Shown: one piece after another, positions 16,377 to 25,183 of the stretch
Layout: the number at the start of each line of letters is the position of its first letter
Position numbering within the stretch: the first letter of the stretch is position 1
Source of the DNA: Croceicoccus pelagius
GTDB taxonomy: Bacteria; Pseudomonadota; Alphaproteobacteria; Sphingomonadales; Sphingomonadaceae
Direction: 5' to 3'
Length of the DNA: 64,000 nucleotides
NCBI RefSeq assembly: GCF_001661915.1
Contig: NZ_LYWY01000032.1
Location: 310,001-374,000, forward strand
Notes under the pieces: generated by a model
What the model saw: only the letters and a program-made list of their open reading frames with translations
Told to the model about the DNA's origin: nothing
Database searches by the model: none
Made by a program: the position numbers and the translations under genes

Positions 16377-17597
16377 TCAGGCAGCTTCGGCGGGCCGCGC
16401 CGAGAGCGCCTTGCCCCGCCCGGCATAAGTCCCCAGCCGCCACAGCTTTTCCAGCGGACCCTGGGCGTGGTGGGCAAGGTAGTGACGCGCGAACAGCAGT
16501 TGCAGAGCATAGAACGCCAGCGCCAGCGGCACGAAACCCGAGGGCGAGACTTTCGTTGCCAGCCCGCCCCAGACACCGGTGAAGACGAGGATCCCGAACA
16601 CCGACTGCGAGATATAGAGCGTGAGCGCCATGCGCCCCGCAGGCGCCAGCGCCGCCGCAAGCCGCGATCCGGGGCGTGAGGTCCACAGCAGCAGCGCCGC
16701 GCCGTATCCAATCGCCAGTGGCACCGTGCCGATGATCGCAGGCACGCTGTTCGGCCCGCCGCCGACGACCGCGAACCACAGGCAGAACGGCATACCGATC
16801 GCAAACCCGCCGAGCGCCGCATTACGCAGCGCCGCTATCGGCAGCGGCCTGCCGTTAAGCAGCAGCATCCGCGCAAAGGCCATGCCCAGCAGCATACAGC
16901 CCAGCACGCGCGGGAAACGCCACCCATCGAGCAGGTTCGCCAGCCGCAACACCGGCCCTGCTCCATGCCATGCAAGGTACGATCCGAAATCGGGGCGCGC
17001 GATCCATTCGGCAGGGCCCATGAAAGGCGTGCCGGTCTGTTCGCTCAGCCACCCGAAGGCCCCTGCCCAGAGCGTGCGGCCGGTCCATTCAGAAAGCTGC
17101 GCATCGAACAGCGGCACCAGCAGCAGCGGCGAGAACACCAGAAGGGCGCCCAGCACCAGCAGTGCCTTTTCCGACAGCTTGCGGAACAGCGGCAGGATGA
17201 AGCCCATAAGCGCATAGAGCGTCAGGATATCGCCCAGCCAAACGACGATCATGTGGATGAGGCCGATGAGCAGCAGCAGCGCCATCCGGCGATAGAACAC
17301 CGCCAGCCCCTGCCCCCCGCGCCGGTCGATCCGGTCCAGCTGCAAGGCAAACCCTGCCCCGAACAGCATCGAGAACAGCGAATAGAACTTCGCCTCGATC
17401 AGGCCAAGTTCGATACCGTGCCAGCTTTCGACCACCCATGCAGGGGCCAGCGCCAGTTGCTGATCGTGGTTCATCAGCACCCAGGCCGAGAAGAACCCGA
17501 TATTGGCGAGGAATATGCCCAGCAGCGCAAACCCGCGCAGTGCGTCGAGCGCGACGATACGCTCATTACCCGGTGTCGAACCCCCGACTTCGCTCAT
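16377..17597 (-). CDS. DUF418/YeiB-family membrane protein
   Basis: This 406-residue polytopic membrane protein begins with the family-typical LDALRGFALLGIFLANIGFF (about residues 16-35) and has roughly ten hydrophobic segments. The C-terminal DUF418 block contains GRMALTLYISQSVFGILVF and the ending ARHYLAHHAQGPLEKLWR, both characteristic. Members resemble acyltransferase-3/heparan acetyltransferase membrane folds, but their activity is unproven. It is convergent with the PilZ gene (4-base gap) and divergent from the DUF4136 lipoprotein. Confidence 0.88.
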   Translation of the reverse strand: MSEVGGSTPGNERIVALDALRGFALLGIFLANIGFFSAWVLMNHDQQLALAPAWVVESWHGIELGLIEAKFYSLFSMLFGAGFALQLDRIDRRGGQGLAVFYRRMALLLLIGLIHMIVVWLGDILTLYALMGFILPLFRKLSEKALLVLGALLVFSPLLLVPLFDAQLSEWTGRTLWAGAFGWLSEQTGTPFMGPAEWIARPDFGSYLAWHGAGPVLRLANLLDGWRFPRVLGCMLLGMAFARMLLLNGRPLPIAALRNAALGGFAIGMPFCLWFAVVGGGPNSVPAIIGTVPLAIGYGAALLLWTSRPGSRLAAALAPAGRMALTLYISQSVFGILVFTGVWGGLATKVSPSGFVPLALAFYALQLLFARHYLAHHAQGPLEKLWRLGTYAGRGKALSARPAEAA

Positions 17598-17741
17598 TGC
17601 CAGCCCCCCTTGGCCGATGAAGCGGCGAGGCTATGCCCGTGGGGACCGGCTGGCAATAGTACGCTTCCCCCTTGCGATTTGGCCTCGGAAACCCCAAGTT
17701 TTGGCGGTAATTGAGCGCCTTGCGCGCCGGGAGACCACTAG

Positions 17742-18350
17742 ATGCTGAACAGGAAAGCGATCCTTGCCGCCGCCTGCCTCGCGCCGATCATGGCGCTGGG
17801 TGCCTGTGCGACGCCGACCGGTCCGGTCGAAGTCACGCGCTTCCATGCCGAGGACAAGATCGCCCTGCTGGGCCGCGGTTCGATCGCGGTCGAAGCCGGG
17901 CCGGGGATGGAAGCCGATTCGCTCGAACTGGGCAGCTACCGCGCCGCAGTGGGCCGCGAACTGACGAAGCTGGGTTACAAGGAAGTGGGCGCGGGCGAAG
18001 GCTCGCAAGTCGCCGAAGTGCGCGTGCGCCGCGCCGTCATGTCGCCGATGCGCGAAGGCGGGCCGGTCAGCGTGGGCGTCGGCGGTTCCACCGGCAGCTA
18101 CGGTTCGGGCGTGGGCGTCGGGGTCGGTATCGACCTGTCGGGTAAGCCCAAGGACCAGGTCATGACCGAACTGGCCGTCGTCATCCGCCAGCGCCTGACT
18201 GGCGAACCGCTGTGGGAAGGCCGCGCGCAGTTCGCGGTGAAGGCCGGCGCGCCGCTTGCCGAAACGCAGCTCGCCGCCGGGCATCTGGCCGAAGCACTCT
18301 TCGTGGACTTTCCCGGAGAGTCCGGCGAAACCATCGAAGTGAAGCAGTAA
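17742..18350 (+). CDS. DUF4136-type lipoprotein
   Basis: This 202-residue outer-membrane or periplasmic lipoprotein has a signal peptide ending in MALGAC, with the lipidated Cys at residue 22. The mature domain has the DUF4136 pattern: an N-terminal strand VTRFHAEDKI, then LGYKEVG, VAEVRV, a Gly/Ser-rich loop (VGVGGSTGSYGSGVGVGVGI edges at about 118-137), and WEGRAQF. GGGAG precedes the ATG at good spacing. The function of the family is unknown. It is followed after 20 bases by the carboxypeptidase gene, with which it may be co-transcribed. Confidence 0.83.
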   Translation: MLNRKAILAAACLAPIMALGACATPTGPVEVTRFHAEDKIALLGRGSIAVEAGPGMEADSLELGSYRAAVGRELTKLGYKEVGAGEGSQVAEVRVRRAVMSPMREGGPVSVGVGGSTGSYGSGVGVGVGIDLSGKPKDQVMTELAVVIRQRLTGEPLWEGRAQFAVKAGAPLAETQLAAGHLAEALFVDFPGESGETIEVKQ

Positions 18351-18370
18351 GGGACTTGCAGGTTTAACGC

Positions 18371-19516
18371 GTGGCCGATCCGATCCGTATCGACGCCGCT
18401 TTCGACAGCGGCAACATCGAAGTCCTTGGCATTGACCATGCCGAGGCGACCCTTGCCATCCGCAAGGACCGCGATAGCGAGTTCTACCAGTGGTTCCACT
18501 TCCGCGCATCCGGCGTGCGTGGCCGCGAACTGGTGCTGAAGATCACGGGCCTCAACACGAGTGCCTATCCCGGCGGCTGGCCCGATTACGACGCGCGCGT
18601 GTCCGAGGACCGCATCGACTGGCGGCGCGCGGCGACCTCGTTCGACGCGCAGGAGAAGGAGGGCACGCTGACGATCCGGCACCGCCCGGTAGGCGACGTC
18701 GCGTGGTTCGCCTATTTCGCGCCCTATTCTATGGAGCGTCACCACGATCTCGTCACCCGCACCGCGCAGGCCGAAGGGGCCAGCCATTCGGTTCTGGGCC
18801 ACAGTCTCGACGGACAGCCGATCGATTGCCTGACCTTTGGTTCCGGCGAGAAACAGGTCTGGCTCTATGCGCGCCAGCATCCGGGCGAATCCATGGCCGA
18901 ATGGTGGATGGAAGGCGCGCTGGAAACCCTGGCCGACGGCAGCGACGCATTGACGCAGCGGCTGTGCAAGGCCGCGACGATTCATGTCGTGCCCAACTGC
19001 AACCCCGACGGGTCGCAGCGCGGGCACCTTCGCACCAATGCGGCGGGCGTGAACCTCAACCGCGAATGGCACGAACCCAGCAAGGAAGGCTCGCCCGAAG
19101 TGCTGGCGATCCGCCATGCGATGGACGCGACCGGCGTGGACTTTGCCATGGACGTCCATGGGGACGAGGCAATCCCGCACGTGTTCATGGCCGGATTCGA
19201 GGGCATTCCCGGCCTGAAGGACGATCAGCTGGACAGCTATCACCGCTATATTGCGCTACTGAAAGCAGAGACGCCCGATTTCCAGACGGACAAGGGCTAT
19301 CCCACGGCAGCGCCCGGCAAAGGCAACCTGTCGATGTCCACCAACCAGGTCGCCCACCGCTTCGGCGCGACGGCGATGACGCTGGAAATGCCGTTCAAGG
19401 ACCACGACGACGCGCCCGACGCCGTTCGAGCGTGGAGCCCGGAGCGTTCGAAGGCGCTGGGCCGCTCGTGCCTCGCCTCGATCGCCGACTGGCTGGAAGG
19501 CAAGGACGTCCGCTAG
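18371..19516 (+). CDS. M14-family zinc carboxypeptidase (CCP-like)
   Basis: This 381-residue protein matches cytosolic carboxypeptidase-like M14 proteins. The N-terminal about 120 residues form the beta-rich domain with [11 protein letters not shown]. The catalytic domain has the zinc ligands in ARQHPGES (His, Glu) and MDVHGDEA (third His), and the general-base Glu in TLEMPFKDH. There is no signal peptide, so it is cytoplasmic. The start is a GTG at 18371. Bacterial members cleave C-terminal residues from peptides; the true substrate is unknown. It lies 20 bases after the DUF4136 lipoprotein gene. Confidence 0.88.
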   Translation: MADPIRIDAAFDSGNIEVLGIDHAEATLAIRKDRDSEFYQWFHFRASGVRGRELVLKITGLNTSAYPGGWPDYDARVSEDRIDWRRAATSFDAQEKEGTLTIRHRPVGDVAWFAYFAPYSMERHHDLVTRTAQAEGASHSVLGHSLDGQPIDCLTFGSGEKQVWLYARQHPGESMAEWWMEGALETLADGSDALTQRLCKAATIHVVPNCNPDGSQRGHLRTNAAGVNLNREWHEPSKEGSPEVLAIRHAMDATGVDFAMDVHGDEAIPHVFMAGFEGIPGLKDDQLDSYHRYIALLKAETPDFQTDKGYPTAAPGKGNLSMSTNQVAHRFGATAMTLEMPFKDHDDAPDAVRAWSPERSKALGRSCLASIADWLEGKDVR

Positions 19517-19586
19517 ACGGCGACCAGCTTGAAAGTCGCCAGGGCGCGTTAAGTTTTTGGTAGGAAATCGGGTCCATATTGGATCC

Positions 19587-19724
19587 ATGGCAAAAAGAAT
19601 CGCCCGCGCTGTTACCTACCCGATCCACCACCGTGGTGTGGCGGCGGCGAACACCGTGCGTTTCGTGATCGTGGCCGGCTCTGCCGTCGCCGTGATCATG
19701 GCCGGCCCGTTCCTGCCCTTCTAA
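19587..19724 (+). CDS. Predicted 45-residue membrane peptide
   Basis: An ATG-to-TAA frame of 46 codons encodes a basic N-terminus (MAKRIARAVTYPIHHRG) followed by one hydrophobic segment (FVIVAGSAVAVIMAGPFLPF), the profile of a single-pass small membrane protein. No strong Shine-Dalgarno is visible. It fills the space between the carboxypeptidase (70-base gap) and dapE (72-base gap). I do not recognise a family. It may be a real micro-protein or chance; comparison with close relatives would decide. Confidence 0.45.
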   Translation: MAKRIARAVTYPIHHRGVAAANTVRFVIVAGSAVAVIMAGPFLPF

Positions 19725-19796
19725 GCCCTTTCCGCAATCCGACTTAGGCTGCCTTGTGCAGTTCCCTTGGCGCGCAACCTGCGCTAACCGCCACGC

Positions 19797-20924
19797 ATGT
19801 CCGATGCATCTCCGCTTGCGCTGGCCCAGCGCCTGATCGCCTGTCCCAGTGTCACGCCCGCCATGGGCAGCGTGTTCGACGAGATGGAGTCGATGCTGAC
19901 GCCGCTGGGATTCGAAGTCCTGCGAACCGTCGATGGTGCAGCGCCGGACGGCCCGGTCGAAAACCTGCTTGCCACGCGCAAGGGGCCTCAAGGCTCGCGC
20001 CACTTCGCCTTTGCCGGACACCTCGACGTCGTCCCGCCGGGCGAAGGGTGGGCCAGCGACGCCTTCGAACCCGAAATCCGCGGCGACCTGCTCTACGGCC
20101 GCGGCGCAGTGGACATGAAAGGCTCGATCGCCTGCATGGTCGCCGCGCTGGCCGACATTCCAGCAGAGGCCGGTACGATCACCTTCATAATCACCGGCGA
20201 CGAGGAAGGCCCCGCGCGCCACGGCACCCTCGCCCTGATGGACCACATGGCAGTGCGCGGCATCGTGCCCGATCTGTGCCTTGTCGGTGAACCGACCAGC
20301 GTCAACCGGCTGGGCGACATGATGAAGATCGGACGGCGCGGTTCGGTAAACATCTTCCTTGGCGTCGACGGGGTGCAAGGCCATGTCGCCTATCCGCATC
20401 TTGCCGACAATCCTGCCCCGAAACTGGTCGCGATGCTGGCCGAACTCGACGCACTCGTGCTCGACGAAGGGACCGACTGGTTCCAGCCGTCGAACCTGGA
20501 AATTACCGAGATCATGATCGGCAATCCCGCGCACAACGTGATCCCCGCCAAGGCCGAGGCCCGCATCTCGATCCGCTTCAACGACCTGCACTCGGGTGCG
20601 AGCCTGTCGGAAAAGGTCGTGAAGATCGCCGAAAGCCACGGCGGCTGGGCCCGTCCGGTCATCAGCGGCGAACCGTTCCTGACCGAGCCGGGCGAGTTCT
20701 CCGACATGCTGGCCGACGCAATCCGCGCCGAAACCGGCGTGGAGCCCGAACTGTCGACCAGCGGCGGCACCTCCGACGCGCGGTTCCTCAAGAACGTGTG
20801 TCCGGTGATCGAATTCGGCCTCAACAACGCAACGATGCACAAGCGCGACGAGGCCGTGGCCGTGGCCGATCTCGACGTACTGACCCGCATCTACGCCCGC
20901 GTGGCCAAAGCCGCGCTGGCCTGA
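19797..20924 (+). CDS. dapE: Succinyl-diaminopimelate desuccinylase DapE
   Basis: This di-zinc M20 hydrolase converts N-succinyl-LL-diaminopimelate to LL-diaminopimelate in lysine and peptidoglycan synthesis. The 375 residues include CPSVTP near residue 18, HLDVVPPG with the first metal His, GRGAVDMKG with the bridging Asp, TGDEEGPA with the catalytic Glu pair, and GGTSDARF near the C-terminus, all characteristic. The dimerisation domain sits between about 180 and 290. dapB of the same pathway is in this window at 25.2-25.9 kb on the other strand, but they are not one operon. Confidence 0.96.
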   Translation: MSDASPLALAQRLIACPSVTPAMGSVFDEMESMLTPLGFEVLRTVDGAAPDGPVENLLATRKGPQGSRHFAFAGHLDVVPPGEGWASDAFEPEIRGDLLYGRGAVDMKGSIACMVAALADIPAEAGTITFIITGDEEGPARHGTLALMDHMAVRGIVPDLCLVGEPTSVNRLGDMMKIGRRGSVNIFLGVDGVQGHVAYPHLADNPAPKLVAMLAELDALVLDEGTDWFQPSNLEITEIMIGNPAHNVIPAKAEARISIRFNDLHSGASLSEKVVKIAESHGGWARPVISGEPFLTEPGEFSDMLADAIRAETGVEPELSTSGGTSDARFLKNVCPVIEFGLNNATMHKRDEAVAVADLDVLTRIYARVAKAALA

Positions 20925-21028
20925 TTCATCCTCGCGGCTGAGGGCATAATCCCCGGCCACCCTTGCAGGCAGGGCATCGCGCGGGCACAACCGCCGCTTC
21001 GTCACGTCTGCGCGAAGGGTCGCCCCAC

Positions 21029-22267
21029 ATGCTCCGTTTCTGGTTTTCGATTCCCCTGTGGCAGCGCGTGATCGGCGCGCTCATCCTCGGCGTTGCGCTG
21101 GGGCTGTTCTGGGGACCGGAGGCCGAGGCGATCAAGTGGATCGGCGACTTCTTCATCGCCTCGATCAAGATGCTGGTCGTGCCGCTGATCTTCTTCAGCC
21201 TGGTGTCCGGCGTGACCTCCATCGGCAATCTCAAGAAACTCGGCTCGGTCGGCGGGCGGGCGCTGCTCTTCTTCCTCGTCACCAGCCAGCTTGCGGTGTG
21301 GCTGGGCCTCGTTCTCGGCACCGTGTTCGCGCCGGGCGTAGGACTGGACCAGAGCCGGATCGAGATGGGCGACATTCCCGAGCCCAAGACCGAGGGCTGG
21401 CGCGAGATGATCCTGTCGATCGTCCCGCAAAGCCCGGTGCAGGTCATGGCCGATGCCAATGTCCTGCCGCTGATCGTGTTCGCCCTGCTGATCGGGATCG
21501 GCATCCTGATGGCCAAGGAAGAAGGCCAGCCGCTGATCCGCGTTTTCGATGCAGGCTCTATCGTCATGCAGAAGATCACGATCGTCGTGATGGAACTGAC
21601 CCCGTTCGGCGTATTCGCGCTGATGGCCTGGGTCGCCGGCACGTTCGGCGTCGATGCCCTGCTCGCGCTCGCCAAGCTGGTCGCGCTCAACTACGCGGGC
21701 TGCCTGATCCTGATCGGCGTGGTTTACGTCGGCATCCTGAAGTTCATGGCCAAAGTGCCGGTGGGCGATTTCTTCCGCGGCATGATCGACGCGCTGGCCG
21801 TCGCCTATTCGACCGCCTCTTCAAGCGCGACCCTGCCCGTCACCTTGCGCTGCCTGCAACGCAACATCGGTGTCAGCCCTTCCGTTTCCAGCTTCACGGC
21901 ATCGCTGGGCGCGACGATCAACATGGACGGCACCGCCATGTACCTCGGCCTTGCCACCGTGTTCGGCGCGCAGATCTTCGGGGTCCAGCTCGACATGGTC
22001 GATTACCTGATGGTCGCGATCACCGCGACGCTGGGCTCGATCGGCGCGGCGGGTATTCCGGGCACGGGCCTCATCATGATGACGCTGGTCTTCGGCACCG
22101 TTGGCGTGCCGCTGGAAACGATCGCCTTCGTCGCGGGTGTGGACCGCCTGATGGACATGATGCGCACCGTAACCAACGTGACGAGCGATTCGACCGTGGC
22201 AACGGCGGTCGCGGCATCGCTGGATGAACTCGACCGCGAAGAACTGGTCAGCCACGACGATGTTTGA
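21029..22267 (+). CDS. Dicarboxylate/amino acid:cation symporter (DAACS)
   Basis: This inner-membrane GltP/DctA-family symporter has 412 residues with eight hydrophobic segments plus two re-entrant hairpins. Diagnostic motifs are the serine-rich hairpin YSTASSSATLPVT, the Na/substrate motif NMDGTAMY, and GIPGTGLIM in the second hairpin. The ATG at 21029 starts the short basic/aromatic N-terminus LRFWFSIPLWQR; a longer frame from 20963 adds unconserved residues. It carries glutamate, aspartate or C4-dicarboxylates, and the exact substrate is not readable. A hairpin without a T run spans its stop codon. Confidence 0.93.
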   Translation: MLRFWFSIPLWQRVIGALILGVALGLFWGPEAEAIKWIGDFFIASIKMLVVPLIFFSLVSGVTSIGNLKKLGSVGGRALLFFLVTSQLAVWLGLVLGTVFAPGVGLDQSRIEMGDIPEPKTEGWREMILSIVPQSPVQVMADANVLPLIVFALLIGIGILMAKEEGQPLIRVFDAGSIVMQKITIVVMELTPFGVFALMAWVAGTFGVDALLALAKLVALNYAGCLILIGVVYVGILKFMAKVPVGDFFRGMIDALAVAYSTASSSATLPVTLRCLQRNIGVSPSVSSFTASLGATINMDGTAMYLGLATVFGAQIFGVQLDMVDYLMVAITATLGSIGAAGIPGTGLIMMTLVFGTVGVPLETIAFVAGVDRLMDMMRTVTNVTSDSTVATAVAASLDELDREELVSHDDV

Positions 22268-22291
22268 GGGCTCTTGTTTTAGCCCCTCAAA
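22263..22291. terminator. Hairpin at the stop of the symporter gene
   Basis: An inverted repeat TTTGAGGGCT / AGCCCCTCAAA with an 8-base loop spans the TGA of the symporter gene, with one bulged base. There is no T tract, so it is at best a weak or Rho-assisted terminator or a 3' mRNA-stabilising hairpin. A second GCGGGCC/GGCCCGC hairpin follows within 25 bases. Confidence 0.45.
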
Positions 22292-22390
22292 CGCCGGGCG
22301 CGGGCCATCCGGCCCGCTTGGCTTCGCCGCAATAAGCGGCGGCGGCCGGTCGGCCTTGCGGCTGTCGCCTCGCGCGCCGGAGTAGTGCCT

Positions 22391-23185
22391 TTAGTCGAAG
22401 TTCGGCGCCCGCTTCTCCAGCACGGCCCGCACACCTTCCTCGTGCTCTTTCGTGTGGTGCATCAAGCCTTGGGTCGAGGCCGCCAGTTCCAGCGCGCCCT
22501 CGTAGCTCATCGTCTGGCCCTGCCGCAGCATCGTCTTCGTCGCGCGTAGCTGCGCCGATGGCTGCGCGGCTATTTCTGCGGCCAGCGCCCGCGCCTCGTC
22601 CATCAGCGCATCGGGTTCGACCACGCGGGAGACCAGCCCCCACTCCATCGCCTGTGCGGCATCGATGACGCGGCCGGTGTAGAACAGTTCGGCCGCGCGG
22701 CTCATGCCGATAACACGGGGCAGGATCCACGTTCCGCCATCGCCGGGGACCAGCCCGATCTTCAGGAACGTCACGCCGAACTTTGCCTTGGTGGATGCAA
22801 TCCGGACGTCGGCAAGGCAGGCAAGGTCGCACCCCAGTCCGATGGCCGGTCCGTTCACCGCTGCCACCACCGGCACGTCCAGCCCGTAAAGCGCGCGCAG
22901 GGCGAGGTGGATATTGCTGCGATAGCCGTCACGGATGTCCGCCGGGTCGCCTGCGAAATTGCCCTCGCGCGCCAGCATGGCTTTCAGATCGCCGCCCGCC
23001 GAAAAGGCCCGTCCTTCGCCCGTCAGGATAACCGCCCGCACACCCTTGTCGCGAGTAATCTCCGTGCAGGCAGCGGCAATCGCTGCCCCGTCGCCATGCT
23101 CGCCCAGCGCGTTCATCGTGTCGGGGCGAGTCAGGGTCAGCGTGGCGACCGCGCCGTCCATTTCGAGCGTCACGATATCGGACAC
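22391..23185 (-). CDS. Enoyl-CoA hydratase/isomerase (crotonase family)
   Basis: This 264-residue crotonase-fold enzyme acts on acyl-CoA substrates. The oxyanion-hole segments are AFSAGGDLKAM and NGPAIGLGCDLA, and PGDGGTWILPRVIG is the position where hydratases carry the first catalytic acid. The C-terminal AVLEKRAPNF is typical of PaaG-like members. The start is a GTG at 23185 with AGGAG about 9 bases upstream; an upstream ATG at 23248 would overlap xdhC. It is the last gene of the dapB-nth-xdhC series. Whether it is a hydratase or an isomerase cannot be told from sequence. Confidence 0.88.
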   Translation of the reverse strand: MSDIVTLEMDGAVATLTLTRPDTMNALGEHGDGAAIAAACTEITRDKGVRAVILTGEGRAFSAGGDLKAMLAREGNFAGDPADIRDGYRSNIHLALRALYGLDVPVVAAVNGPAIGLGCDLACLADVRIASTKAKFGVTFLKIGLVPGDGGTWILPRVIGMSRAAELFYTGRVIDAAQAMEWGLVSRVVEPDALMDEARALAAEIAAQPSAQLRATKTMLRQGQTMSYEGALELAASTQGLMHHTKEHEEGVRAVLEKRAPNFD

Positions 23186-23216
23186 GGGTGCATTCTCCTG
23201 TGGCGCGAAGGGCCGG

Positions 23217-24071
23217 TCATTCGGGGCGCAGATGTTCGTACTCGGCAACGACGTCGGCCAGGATCGACAGTGCCAGCGTGCGCGCGTCGCGGGTATGCGG
23301 GATCAGGCCGACGGGGCTGCGCACGCGGGCTATCGCCGCTTCGTCGCGGCCAAGGTCTTCCAGCTGCGCCCGCCGCACGTCACGCGTGTTCCGCCCGCCG
23401 ATCGCGCCCACATAGAACGCCGGCGTGTCGAGCGCCCAGTCGAGGATCGGGCCTTCCCATTCGTGATCGTGGAACAGCAGGACCACCGCGGTCCAAGCGT
23501 CGGCCTGCGCCTCGGGCCGCTGGCCCAGCGACAGGCCCTTGCCCGGCACCAGCTTTACCGCCGACACCCCGAAAGCCTCGGCCATGCGCTGCAACTCGCC
23601 CGCCTCAAGGCTCTCACCGAAGAGCGTTAGGTTCAATGGCGGAATATAGCGCCGCTCGGCCAGAAAGCCGCCGTCCACCGGCAGCGGAAGCGAGGCCGGT
23701 TCGCGCGCATCCAGCCTGTTCACCACATCGCGCAAGGCCCGCCGGTCGGGCGCAGGATCGATCAGGATGTCGAGGCCCGACCCGCAAGGCAGGCGGAAAT
23801 CGATGACGGGCGAGCCTTCGCCGTAACGGATGGTGCGGCGCCTGCCTTCTGCCCGCGCCTGCAAAGCCTGTGTCGCCAGTTCGCGTTCGAGGCACCCGTC
23901 GGCAAGGCTGCCGACGCAGCGCCCGTCCTGAAGGATCGCGATCTGCGCGCCCAGCCTGCGCGAAAAGCTGCCGTCGAGCCCCACGACAGTGCACAGCGCC
24001 GCATCGCCGCGCGCCGCCGTGCGAAGCGCGGCCTGATCACCGTCCATGATGTGGGAACGCTCGCTATCCAT
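23217..24071 (-). CDS. XdhC/CoxI-family molybdenum-cofactor maturation protein
   Basis: This 284-residue protein is of the XdhC family, which binds molybdenum cofactor, helps its sulfuration and inserts it into xanthine-dehydrogenase-type enzymes. The N-terminal XdhC_CoxI segment (ALCTVVGLDGSFSRRLG and GSLADGCLE) is followed by a Rossmann-like domain starting NLTLFGESLEAGEL near residue 145, and VGAIGGRNTRDVRRAQL near residue 225. It directly abuts the nth stop and lies 31 bases before the crotonase start. Its client enzyme is probably the IorAB-type hydroxylase whose subunits lie at 12.7 and 45.8 kb. Confidence 0.88.
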   Translation of the reverse strand: MDSERSHIMDGDQAALRTAARGDAALCTVVGLDGSFSRRLGAQIAILQDGRCVGSLADGCLERELATQALQARAEGRRRTIRYGEGSPVIDFRLPCGSGLDILIDPAPDRRALRDVVNRLDAREPASLPLPVDGGFLAERRYIPPLNLTLFGESLEAGELQRMAEAFGVSAVKLVPGKGLSLGQRPEAQADAWTAVVLLFHDHEWEGPILDWALDTPAFYVGAIGGRNTRDVRRAQLEDLGRDEAAIARVRSPVGLIPHTRDARTLALSILADVVAEYEHLRPE

Positions 24072-24725
24072 TCACGCCTTCCGACCCGGCTTTTCCAGCA
24101 CCTTCTTGCGATAGCTGCAATAGTCGACCACGCGGCAGCGCCAGCACTCCGGCGTGCGCGCCTTGCACACGTAGCGGCCATGCAGGATCAACCAGTGATG
24201 CGCGCCCATGCGGAACGGTGCGGGCACGCGCTTTTCCAGCTTGGCCTCGACCTGTTCGGGCGTCTTGCCCTTGGCAAGGCCGGTGCGGTTGCCAACGCGG
24301 AAGATATGCGTGTCGACCGCGAAGGTTTCCTGCCCGAACCAGCAGTTGAGCACGACATTCGCCGTCTTGCGCCCGACACCGGGCAGGCGGACCAGATCCT
24401 CTCGCGTACCCGGCACTTCGCCGCCATATTCGTCGACCAGCAACTGGCTGAGCGCGATGACGTTCTTGGCCTTGGAATTGAACAGACCGATCGTCTTGAT
24501 GTGCTCTTTCAGACCGTCCTCGCCAAGGTCGAGCATCTCCTGCGGAGTTTTGACCTCGGCAAACAGCTTGCGCGTCGCCTTGTTGACGCCAACGTCCGTT
24601 GCCTGCGCAGACAGCGCCACCGCGACGACAAGCTGGTAGGCGTTGCCGTATTCCAGCTCGGTCTCGGGCTCGGGATTGTCCTCTGCCAGCAGGCGGAAGA
24701 ATTCGAAGATCTCGTTCTTGGTCAT
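24072..24725 (-). CDS. nth: Endonuclease III Nth
   Basis: This 217-residue bifunctional DNA glycosylase/AP lyase removes oxidised pyrimidines. It shows the helix-hairpin-helix LPGVGRKTANVVL with the catalytic Lys, the Asp in FAVDTHIFRVGNR, and the C-terminal 4Fe-4S cysteine ladder C-x6-C-x2-C-x5-C beginning in VCKARTPECWRC. The ATG at 24725 overlaps the preceding membrane-protein stop by 4 bases (ATGA), and the stop abuts the xdhC start. Together with mutM and mutS this is the third DNA-repair enzyme in the window. Confidence 0.96.
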   Translation of the reverse strand: MTKNEIFEFFRLLAEDNPEPETELEYGNAYQLVVAVALSAQATDVGVNKATRKLFAEVKTPQEMLDLGEDGLKEHIKTIGLFNSKAKNVIALSQLLVDEYGGEVPGTREDLVRLPGVGRKTANVVLNCWFGQETFAVDTHIFRVGNRTGLAKGKTPEQVEAKLEKRVPAPFRMGAHHWLILHGRYVCKARTPECWRCRVVDYCSYRKKVLEKPGRKA

Positions 24726-25183
24726 GTAGCCTTGCGCTTGATACCAGCCGCCACGATCGCAATGAAAGGCAGGGCTGACAGCGCCCAGATCACGATCCAC
24801 GCCATCATCGTGTCGGCATGGACATTGCGCAGCCAGCCCGGCGCGAACAGCGGCTGCCACAAGGCCAAGGCGACCAGCGCCATCAAGACCAGCACCACAC
24901 CGCCGCCCACCGCTGGCATCTTGCGCGTCGCCACCAGCCAGTAGCAGAGCGGCAGCAAGGGAAGCGCAATGATGCTCACCCACATCGGCGAGGAGTAGGT
25001 GTTCGGCCCACCCGGCCCGATCATCGCGAACCCGATCAAAAACAGCAGCGAGGCAAAGGACAGTCCGGCCAGAACCGACAGCACCTGCACCGGCCCCTCG
25101 CCTTGCCGGTCGTAACGCCACCACATCAGGTCCAGCCCCAGCGGCAGGATCAGGACGATGGTAAGGATGGCGATAGTGGTCAC
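24722..25183 (-). CDS. Small membrane protein between dapB and nth
   Basis: This 153-residue protein has four hydrophobic segments, at about residues 4-18, 33-53, 68-108 (possibly two) and 125-148. A WWRYDRQGEG loop follows the first, and the C-terminus is the basic GIKRKAT. Both ends overlap neighbours by exactly 4 bases (ATGA with dapB upstream and with nth downstream), which is strong evidence that it is translated. I do not recognise a family or function. An uninterrupted frame and hydrophobic pattern argue against chance. Confidence 0.8.
   Translation of the reverse strand: MTTIAILTIVLILPLGLDLMWWRYDRQGEGPVQVLSVLAGLSFASLLFLIGFAMIGPGGPNTYSSPMWVSIIALPLLPLCYWLVATRKMPAVGGGVVLVLMALVALALWQPLFAPGWLRNVHADTMMAWIVIWALSALPFIAIVAAGIKRKAT

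Noticed and set aside
16368-16382. Short hairpin CCTGA/TCAGG between the PilZ and DUF418 genes
   Set aside because: A 5-bp stem without a T tract is too weak to call as a terminator.
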